Shown here: one piece after another, positions 1 through 6,400 of the stretch
Position numbering within the stretch: position 1 is the stretch's first letter
Layout: each line of letters starts with the position of its first letter
The notes under the pieces: generated by a model
Seen by the model: the letters and a program-made list of their open reading frames with translations, nothing else
What the model was told of the DNA's origin: nothing
Database searches by the model: none
Position numbers and translations under genes: made by a program
DNA from: an uncultured Clostridia bacterium
GTDB lineage: Bacteria > Bacillota > Clostridia > Christensenellales > Borkfalkiaceae
Assembly: GCA_947174975.1 (NCBI GenBank)
Contig: CAMWLA010000065.1
Coordinates: 1 to 6,617 of the forward strand
Reading direction: 5' to 3'
DNA: 6,617 bases

Positions 1-1454
1 CGTTTACTCCGCTGGTAACATTAACAACGGCAGAAACGGTAGCTTTTGCCGTATGCGCGGTTTTACTGATACTCGGTATCGGACTTTTTAACCTCGGCGC
101 AGACCTTGCAATGACGCCCATGGGCAGCCACGTCGGCGAAGGACTTACAAGGTCTAAAAAAGTAATGATACTCGTTGCAGTATGTTTCTTTATGGGTTTG
201 CTTATAACCATTGCAGAGCCGGATTTAACTGTACTTGCTAATCAAGTTAAAGACATTATGCCGGGTGAAGGTGACGCAAGCAAATGGATATTGATTATCA
301 CTGTAGGACTTGGCGTGGGGCTGTTCCTTGTAATTGCAGTACTTAAAATAATCTTCCATAGAAGCTTAGCACCTCTTTTAATGTTCTTCTATATGACATT
401 GTTTGCGGTATCGGCTATGCTTATTGAAAGCGGTAAGGGAGGCCTTTTCCCGCTGTCTTTCGACTCCGGTGGCGTCACAACGGGTCCCATAACCGTACCT
501 TTTATAATGGCGCTCGGCTTCGGTATCTCCACAACGATAGGCGGCCGCAACGCAAACGAAAACAGTTTCGGACTTATCGCGCTTTGTTCGGTAGGACCAA
601 TAATCGCCGTAATGCTGTTGTCGTTGACGACAAACGGCAGTTTAGGTGCATACGATACCGAGCAGTATGCAATGGAACTTGGTGAAATCGGATCGCTTAT
701 CGGTAAAAAATTAGGCGATGTGGCGCTTGCACTCGGGCTTATAGTCGCATTTTTCCTTATATTGCAGTTTACCGTCTTAAAGCTTCCTAAAAAGAAACTT
801 ATTCAAATGGCAATCGGTATAGTTTACACCTTCGTAGGACTCGTAATTTTCCTCGTTGCGGTAGAAGTCGGATTTATGCCCGTAGGCTTCCAAATCGGAA
901 AACAGCTTGCTAAATTCAGCCCCGCGGTGCTTATTGTATTCGGTTTTATAATCGGCATGGTGGTCGTTCTTGCCGAACCCGCTATACACGTTTTAAACAA
1001 GCAAGTCGAAGAGGTAACGGGCGGCGGCGTCAAAAAAATAGAAATGCTTATTGCACTTTCGATAGCAGTAGGTATTTCAATAGGTTTGTCGCTTATAAGA
1101 ACGATTTTCCAATTCTCGCTTTTGTACTATTTAATCCCCGGTTATATGATATCGCTCGGACTTTCGTTTTTCGTACCGAAAATGTATACCGGTATTGCGT
1201 TCGACTCCGGTGGCGTTGCAAGCGGTCCTTTGACTTCGAGCTTTATATTGCCGCTCGTAATCGGTGCTTGCTTCCAAGTTGAAGGCGACGTATACAGCTA
1301 TGCCTACGGTGTAGTGGCAATGGTAGCAATGACGCCTTTAATCACTATCCAGATTTTGGGCTTCAAAGCAGTTGTCAGTGCAAAGGTGCGTGCAAACATA
1401 AGAATGAGACGTATTCTTTCTGCCGACGACGAGCAGATTATTTACTTTGATTAG
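1..1454 (+). CDS. DUF1538 family membrane protein with two tandem repeats (UmpA/UmpB-like), 5' partial
   Basis: This integral membrane protein is cut by the left edge. The frame is open from base 3, and the residues before the ATG at 111 (reading ...LFNLGADLAMTPMG) already belong to the DUF1538 domain, so the true start lies upstream and ATG 111 is internal. The protein is very hydrophobic and carries two homologous halves. Half 1 has GADLAMTPMG, then AEPDLTVLANQV (213-248), then FDSGGVTTGP (459-488). Half 2 repeats this as VEVGFMPVG, AEPAIHVLNKQV (972-1007) and FDSGGVASGP (1200-1229). From family knowledge, paired DUF1538 proteins UmpA and UmpB of Halomonas form a two-component Na+(Li+,K+)/H+ antiporter; here both units sit in one chain. 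The stop TAG overlaps the ribosome binding site of the following PII-like gene, which indicates an operon and probable translational coupling. Transported ion and direction are not visible. The family call is firm; the function is tentative. Confidence 0.88.
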   Translation, partial: FTPLVTLTTAETVAFAVCAVLLILGIGLFNLGADLAMTPMGSHVGEGLTRSKKVMILVAVCFFMGLLITIAEPDLTVLANQVKDIMPGEGDASKWILIITVGLGVGLFLVIAVLKIIFHRSLAPLLMFFYMTLFAVSAMLIESGKGGLFPLSFDSGGVTTGPITVPFIMALGFGISTTIGGRNANENSFGLIALCSVGPIIAVMLLSLTTNGSLGAYDTEQYAMELGEIGSLIGKKLGDVALALGLIVAFFLILQFTVLKLPKKKLIQMAIGIVYTFVGLVIFLVAVEVGFMPVGFQIGKQLAKFSPAVLIVFGFIIGMVVVLAEPAIHVLNKQVEEVTGGGVKKIEMLIALSIAVGISIGLSLIRTIFQFSLLYYLIPGYMISLGLSFFVPKMYTGIAFDSGGVASGPLTSSFILPLVIGACFQVEGDVYSYAYGVVAMVAMTPLITIQILGFKAVVSAKVRANIRMRRILSADDEQIIYFD

Positions 1455-1460
1455 GAGGAG
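1453..1460 (+). promoter_or_regulatory. Ribosome binding site of the first PII-like gene
   Basis: AGGAGGAG lies 2 bases before the ATG at 1463 and includes the last two bases of the preceding TAG stop. The usable AGGAGG core leaves a 4-base spacer. The overlap suggests that ribosomes finishing the transporter reinitiate on the PII-like gene. Confidence 0.8.
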
Positions 1461-1462
1461 TT

Positions 1463-1897
1463 ATGGCAGAGAAAAAGTCAAATACGGCAAAAGCCTCAAA
1501 AAAAGTAAAACCTTTAACTAAAAAAAATACACCTAAAAAAGCGACAGCTGAAAGGCTGGAACTTTTGGTGACGATCGTGAATAGAAACAAAGCTGAGTAT
1601 TATACCGACTTAATTCAGTCGTTTGACGTAAATTTGCAAGCTACGGTATTAAGCCACGGCACTGCGGATGCAAAAATGCTTGTGTTTCTCGGACTGAGCG
1701 AGACTGAAAAAACGGTAATTTTCAGCATAATTCAAGAAAAGAAAGTTAACGACGCGGTTGCGGTTTTGGAAGAGAAATTCAACACAATAAAAGACGGCAA
1801 AGGCATTGCCTTCACAGTACCGCTGACAAGCGTAATAGGGACGCTCATTTACAGATTTTTAAGCAATAATAGAACGCCCGTTAAGGAGGAAAAATAA
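1463..1897 (+). CDS. PII-like regulatory protein with lysine-rich N-terminal tail
   Basis: This 144-residue protein resembles the PII (GlnB/GlnK) superfamily of small trimeric ferredoxin-like sensors. Residues 1-30 form a polar tail with ten lysines that is probably disordered; the folded part begins near LELLVTIV (32-39). An HGTA motif at 65-68 starts the region corresponding to the T-loop, and GKGIAF at 112-117, followed by VPLTSVIG, matches the GDGKIF-type segment near the end of the PII core. There is no tyrosine in the T-loop region, so the classical uridylylation site is absent. It shares the HGTA, GxGIAF and P-x-x-x-V-x-G pattern with the next gene, so the two are paralogues. Position directly behind a transporter gene suggests that it gates or senses for that transporter, by analogy with GlnK and AmtB. 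Ligand unknown. Confidence 0.8.
   Translation: MAEKKSNTAKASKKVKPLTKKNTPKKATAERLELLVTIVNRNKAEYYTDLIQSFDVNLQATVLSHGTADAKMLVFLGLSETEKTVIFSIIQEKKVNDAVAVLEEKFNTIKDGKGIAFTVPLTSVIGTLIYRFLSNNRTPVKEEK
1883..1890 (+). promoter_or_regulatory. Ribosome binding site of the second PII-like gene
   Basis: AAGGAGGA lies inside the last codons of the first PII-like gene, 8 bases before the ATG at 1899. Only one base separates the TAA stop from the ATG, so the two PII-like genes are very likely co-translated. Confidence 0.8.
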
Positions 1898-1898
1898 A

Positions 1899-2246
1899 AT
1901 GGATTATGAAGTAATTTTATGTATTGTAAACGCAGGCTATTCGGAACTTGTTATGGATGCCGCAAAGGAAGTAGGAGCAAGAGGCGGTACTGTTATGCAC
2001 GCAAAGGGAACCGCGAATAAGGAAGCTGAGCAGTTTTTCAATATTTCTATTCAGCCCGATAAGGAAGTGGTAATGATACTCGTTCCAAAGGAAATTAAGG
2101 ATGACGTTCTGCACGCCATATATAAAAATGCGGGTTTGAAAAGTGAAGGCTCCGGCATAGCGTTCTCAATGCCAGTAAATAAAGTTGTGGGACTTTCTCC
2201 CGTAACTGCGACTCCTTCCGGAGAAGAGAATAAACAAGATAAATAA
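1899..2246 (+). CDS. PII-like regulatory protein (P-II family)
   Basis: This 115-residue protein has PII family size. A first strand (EVILCIVN, 4-11) is followed by a helix, GARGGTVMHAKGTA (26-39), a T-loop-like stretch to about residue 53, a strand EVVMILV, a helix KDDVLHAIY, and GSGIAFSMPVNKVVG (84-98), the counterpart of the GDGKIF region that helps form the PII nucleotide pocket. No tyrosine is present in the T-loop region, so control by uridylylation as in E. coli GlnB is unlikely. Unlike its upstream paralogue it has no lysine-rich N-terminal tail; instead it ends in a short polar tail. It is the last gene of the DUF1538 operon, just before a strong hairpin. A heterotrimer with the upstream paralogue is possible but not shown. 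Family assignment is good; ligand and target are inference. Confidence 0.85.
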   Translation: MDYEVILCIVNAGYSELVMDAAKEVGARGGTVMHAKGTANKEAEQFFNISIQPDKEVVMILVPKEIKDDVLHAIYKNAGLKSEGSGIAFSMPVNKVVGLSPVTATPSGEENKQDK

Positions 2247-2249
2247 ATT

Positions 2250-2290
2250 AATACCGCTATCTCGTTACAAAGATAGCGGTATTTGTTTTA
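2250..2290. terminator. Rho-independent terminator between convergent genes, probably bidirectional
   Basis: A perfect 13-bp stem (2250-2262 with 2271-2283) encloses an 8-base loop. The arms read AATACCGCTATCT and its exact reverse complement. On the plus strand the stem is followed by TGTTTTA, giving a T-rich tail. On the minus strand the downstream side is also T-rich (TAATTTATTT). It lies 3 bases after the PII-like stop and 8 bases from the stop of the convergent kinase gene, so it can serve both. Confidence 0.88.
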
Positions 2291-2291
2291 A

Positions 2292-2831
2292 TTAAGAATG
2301 TTCTTTCACGTATTGCAGAAATTGCGGAGTCTTAGACCAGTACTTGATGCCCCAGTTTTCAAAATTCCATTCATCCATATATTCGTTGCACTCAAAATCG
2401 ATATAGTAAATTTCACCGTCTTGTACAACGAAATTGGTCGGGAAGTAATCAATATTAGTGTGCGCTGCGTATAGCAAAGTGCACATACTTCGCAACTGGT
2501 CTACGTATTCTGGTTTCATTTTGTCTTGTAAAATTAAATCGTAAATCGTTTCACCGTCTATAAATTCTTTTAAAATACGTTCGGTTTTTGTATCAACGTC
2601 AATCATTGCGGGAATTTTAATGCCTATTGATTTCAATCGGTTATAGTCGTTTATTTCCGCTTGAATTTTGTCACCGAACTGATAGTAATCGCACGGCTCG
2701 TGGTGTATTTGTTTTAAAACAAATCTTCTATTTCCGTCGTGTACAAGATAGGAATATCCGCCTTTTCCTTTTCCCAACAGTTTTACTATTTCGTATTCTT
2801 TTCCGTTTACAATCATTTTTTTGCCAATCAT
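2292..2831 (-). CDS. Small RIO/Bud32-like protein kinase-like protein
   Basis: A single-domain protein kinase fold of about 179 residues, much shorter than a typical Ser/Thr kinase and without membrane or sensor parts. Counting from the start chosen here, it shows a glycine loop GKGKGGYSY (20-28), the ATP lysine in FVLKQI (K40), a candidate helix-C glutamate (E59), a catalytic loop NIDYFPTN (126-133) with the D-x4-N spacing, and DFE (145-147) in place of DFG. The key residues suggest an active phosphotransferase. The target is unknown: protein or small molecule are both possible. The open frame extends 24 codons upstream to 2903, but a promoter covers that part: the ATG at 2901-2903 lies upstream of the -35 and the ATG at 2862-2864 would sit at the transcript start. 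I chose the ATG at 2829-2831, preceded by AAGAAGAG; the ATG at 2814-2816 is an alternative. It appears to be monocistronic and unrelated to its neighbours. Confidence 0.82.
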   Translation of the reverse strand: MIGKKMIVNGKEYEIVKLLGKGKGGYSYLVHDGNRRFVLKQIHHEPCDYYQFGDKIQAEINDYNRLKSIGIKIPAMIDVDTKTERILKEFIDGETIYDLILQDKMKPEYVDQLRSMCTLLYAAHTNIDYFPTNFVVQDGEIYYIDFECNEYMDEWNFENWGIKYWSKTPQFLQYVKEHS

Positions 2832-2868
2832 AGCTCTTCTTAATAATATCAAAATTTTTTTCATCGGT

Positions 2869-2897
2869 ATTGTATCATAAATTAAATTGAATTGCAA
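2869..2897 (-). promoter_or_regulatory. Sigma-A-type promoter of the kinase gene
   Basis: On the minus strand, TTGCAA (2897-2892) and TACAAT (2874-2869) are separated by exactly 17 bases. Transcription would begin near 2862, giving a leader of about 30 bases before the ATG at 2831. This placement rules out the upstream in-frame ATG at 2903 as the start. Confidence 0.65.
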
Positions 2898-2929
2898 TAG
2901 CAAAATTATTTCTTATATAAACGCTTTGC

Positions 2930-2958
2930 TTGACATTTCGGTCAAACGTAAATATAAT
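2930..2958 (+). promoter_or_regulatory. Perfect-consensus sigma-A promoter of the marR operon
   Basis: TTGACA at 2930-2935 and TATAAT at 2953-2958 are separated by exactly 17 bases, an ideal vegetative promoter. A start point near 2965 falls inside the palindrome that follows. A promoter this strong normally needs a repressor, which fits the MarR gene immediately downstream. Confidence 0.88.
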
Positions 2959-2961
2959 AAT

Positions 2962-2981
2962 ATCGTTGATTAATCAACGAT
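2962..2981 (+). promoter_or_regulatory. 20-bp perfect palindromic operator, likely for the MarR protein
   Basis: ATCGTTGATT is followed directly by its exact reverse complement, a perfect 20-bp palindrome with no spacer. It starts 3 bases after the -10 box and covers the expected transcript start, the usual position for an autorepressing MarR dimer. The core TTGATTAATCAA resembles, from memory, the TTTGATTATCAAA-like box of the lipid regulator FabT, itself a MarR protein. The binding protein is inferred from position. Confidence 0.75.
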
Positions 2982-2991
2982 TGAGGCTTTT

Positions 2992-3435
2992 ATGGAAAAT
3001 ATATTTGAAAACTTTACAATTACTATTTTAAAGCTGAACAAGCTTGTGCAGAAAATCAAGAATTACGAAATGCAAGAATACGGTTTAAAAACTATACACG
3101 TTATGTGTGGGTATTATCTTAACAACCACCCCGAGGGTCTTACCGCAAGCGAGCTTACTAAACTTACGCTTGAAGACAAGGCGGCAATTTCACGTGCGCT
3201 CAAAACTTTGCAAGAAAAAGGCTACGTCAGTTACGATCCTAATAAGTACAACGCAGTTATTAAATTGACGGATGAGGGTAAACACTTGGCTTCCGCCATA
3301 GGTAGCAAAGCGGAAAGGGCTGTCAGCGCGGGTAGCTATGATTTTACCGACGAAGAGCGTCAATCTTTTTATAAAGAACTCGGAACTATTGCTGCTAATC
3401 TCGAAGCCTATTACGGCAATCTTATCAAGAAATAA
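2992..3435 (+). CDS. MarR-family transcriptional regulator
   Basis: This 147-residue winged-helix regulator would bind DNA as a dimer. The N-terminal helices (about 1-45) give the dimer interface. The DNA-binding part runs through LTASELTKLTLEDKAAISR (50-68) and ALKTLQEKGYV (69-79), with DKAAISR the typical MarR recognition-helix signature, and a wing ending in IKLTDEGK (90-97). The length is normal for the family. The start ATG follows GAGG with a 5-base spacer. The gene sits just behind a strong promoter and a perfect palindrome, which argues for autorepression, and lies 17 bases before the large enzyme fusion gene, so both are probably one transcript. The effector is unknown; since the co-transcribed enzyme is expected to handle long-chain aldehydes, a fatty aldehyde, acyl chain or related lipid is a reasonable guess. 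Confidence 0.9.
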   Translation: MENIFENFTITILKLNKLVQKIKNYEMQEYGLKTIHVMCGYYLNNHPEGLTASELTKLTLEDKAAISRALKTLQEKGYVSYDPNKYNAVIKLTDEGKHLASAIGSKAERAVSAGSYDFTDEERQSFYKELGTIAANLEAYYGNLIKK

Positions 3436-3441
3436 ATCGAC

Positions 3442-3447
3442 GGAGGT
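3442..3447 (+). promoter_or_regulatory. Ribosome binding site fixing a GTG start for the fusion gene
   Basis: GGAGGT lies 5 bases before GTG at 3453-3455, which opens the YhhN domain (MKKIILVLNALLLAA). No in-frame ATG lies near this site; the next in-frame ATG falls inside the membrane domain. This site therefore decides the start. Confidence 0.8.
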
Positions 3448-3452
3448 AGACT

Positions 3453-6400
3453 GTGAAAAAGATAATTTTAGTTTTGAATGCGCTTTTACTTGCCGCCATA
3501 ATTACGCTTGACGTTTTTCTGATATTAAGTCCCAGTTTAATCTTGAAAAGCGTAACAAGCGCTTGTTTCGTGCTTGTAGGAATTATCAACTCCGCATACG
3601 CGATTAAAGTCGGAGCAAACAAAAAATTTATTATATTTATGTTTATCGGACTTGTGTTTGCAATGGCGGGAGACGTCGTTAACTACAACTCAGGCGACTT
3701 GTATTTTATCATTGGCACGGGGCTGTTTGCGCTTGCGCACGTATTCTACATAATTTCGTATTACTTTCTATGCCGTTTCCGTTTAACCGATATTATAGTT
3801 TCTGCAATAATATTCGTGCCGTCTATGCTGTTTATTACGCTTGCGCCTATATTCGATTTCGGCGGAATATTAATGGAAGTTGTCTGCGTTATCTATGCGC
3901 TTATTCTTTCGGTTATGGTGGGCAAAGCGCTCTCAAATTTGAGATCGCGTACGGACGTAAGCCAATTAATAGCTGCGGGCAGCATTTTGTTCTTCATATC
4001 CGATTTATCGCTTCTTCTTAATGTGTTCGGCAAGATACATACGATTCCCAGAATACTTTGCCTTGCGACTTATTATCCGGCGCAGTTCATTCTCGCATTT
4101 TCGATATTCGTATACGCGCTTAAAGGAATGAACATATTCAAAGCGGCTTATTGCAGAATATTTCAGACGGTATTAAAAATTGCGCTTCCGTTTTTACCTT
4201 ATAAAGATCCGAAGATTATTGAAAAAATTTCTGATATTCCCGCAGTGCTTAGCGGTAAAGGTAAGAAAAAACCGCTTATCGTAACCGATAAAACTATAAA
4301 AGGACTTAATCTTACAGCTGGGCTTGAAAACAGTCTTGCAGCTAATGGAATTGAATTTGCTTTATACGACGGAGTAGTTGCGAACCCTACAACGGACAAC
4401 GCGCACGATGCGCTTGAATTATACAAAGCAGAGGAGTGCGACAGCCTTATAGCTTTTGGCGGCGGCTCTCCTATGGATTGCGCAAAGGGCGTAGGCGCGC
4501 TTATTGCAAGGCCCAAAAAATCTCTTAACGATTTGCGCGGTATTTTGAGAGTAATCAAAAAGATACCTCTTTTAATTGCAATACCCACAACGGCGGGTAC
4601 CGGCAGTGAAACAACGCTTGCCGCCGTTATCGTTGATGCGAAAACGCGTCATAAATACGCTATAAACGATTTCCCTTTAATTCCTCCGTATGCGGTTCTG
4701 GACGAGGAAGTAACAATGACTTTACCGCAAAAAGTTGTTTCTACGACGGGAATGGACGCGCTCACACACGCGATAGAAGCATATATAGGCAAGGGCGGCA
4801 ATAACTCGACGCGCCGCGATGCGCTTGAGGCGTGCAAGCTTATTTTTGAGAACATCGAAGTATCGTTCACGTCTGCCGACAGAACGGCAAGAAAAAATAT
4901 GCTTATCGCTTCTCACAAGGCGGGCAAGGCGTTTTCCAAAGCCTACGTAGGTTACGTTCACGCGCTTGCGCATTCGCTCGGCGGAAAGTACGACGTTCCG
5001 CACGGTTATGCCAACGCGGTAATTTTGCCTACGGTTTTAAGGGAATACGGAAAAGCCGTTTACAAAAAGCTTTGGAAGATTGCGGTATTCTGCAACCTTG
5101 CGGATAAAAACACGCCTTATGGCGACGGTGCGGAAATTATTATTTCAAAAATCGAAAGTTTAAACGCGGGCTTTGGAATTCCCCGCACAATTCCTCAAAT
5201 TAACGAAGGGGATATTGACGAGCTTGCGGGTTATGCGGATAAGGAAGCCAATCCATTGTATCCCGTTCCCGTGCTGTGGAATAAAGACAAACTCAAACAG
5301 CTATATAAGATTATAAAAGGAGACGAGAAAATGCCCGAGGTTGATATCCCTACGATAATCGAAAGGCAGCGCGCATATTTTAAGAGTGGTAAAACGCTGA
5401 ATGTAAAGCATCGTTTAAAGTATATGAAAATGCTTTATTCGGCCATCAAAGACAACCTTGATATAATTCACGACGGCTTAAAAAAAGATTTGGGCAAGAG
5501 TGAGAGTGAAAGCTATATGTGCGAAACGGGACTTACTTTAAGCGAGCTGTCCTATATGATTAAGCACGTTAAAAAGTTTTCAAGACCCAAAAGAGTAATG
5601 ACTCCGCTTGCACAGTTCAAGTCGAAAAGTTACCGTTTGCCGTCGCCTTACGGAACTGTGCTTGTAATGAACCCTTGGAACTATCCCGTACTGTTATCGT
5701 TAGATCCGTTAATCGACGCAATTTCTGCGGGCAATACCGTAGTTTTAAAGCTCAGCGCATATTCTCCGAACGTTAACGAAGCTATTAAAAAAGTTATCGA
5801 AAGCGTATTTCCGCCCGAATACGTCGCAGTAATTTTCGGCGGAAGACAAGCAAACGAAACGCTTATAAATTCCAAATTCGACTATATTTTCTTTACCGGC
5901 AGTAAAACCGTAGGCAAACTTGTCTACGAAAAGGCGTCGCAAAATCTCACGCCCGTAACCTTGGAACTCGGCGGAAAAAGTCCTTGCATAGTCGACGAAA
6001 CTGCTAATATCCGTCTTGCTGCAAAGCGCATAGTATGGGGCAAGTTCTTAAATCTCGGACAGACTTGCGTTGCGCCTGACTACATTTTCTGTAACGAAAA
6101 AATCCACGATAAACTTATTGCGGAAATCAAAAAGCAGATTGTAAAGCAGTTCGGTGAAAATCCTCTTGAAAATCCCGCTTACGGCAAGATAATAACAGAA
6201 AAGCACTTCACGCGCGTTTGCGGTTTGATCGACGAAAACAAAATAATTCACGGCGGAAAGAGCGACGCACAATCCCTCAAAATAGAGCCTACCGTGTTGG
6301 ATAACGTAAGCTTTGACGACGCGGTTATGCAAGAAGAAATTTTCGGACCCGTTCTTCCCGTAATTACCTACAAAGAAGACAGCGAAGTTGTAAAATACGT

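Noticed and set aside
111..113. ATG 111 as the start of the DUF1538 gene
   Set aside because: The frame is open to the window edge and the residues before it belong to the conserved domain, so it is an internal methionine.
2627..2833. Plus-strand frame opposite the kinase gene
   Set aside because: It is a shadow of the minus-strand kinase, whose motifs are clear.
3770..4021. Plus-strand 83-codon frame inside the YhhN region
   Set aside because: It is a different frame of the same DNA with low-quality composition; the YhhN frame is clearly the coding one.
4199..5003. Minus-strand open frames opposite the alcohol dehydrogenase domain
   Set aside because: They mirror the plus-strand gene, have no recognisable domain and no ribosome binding site that I could see.
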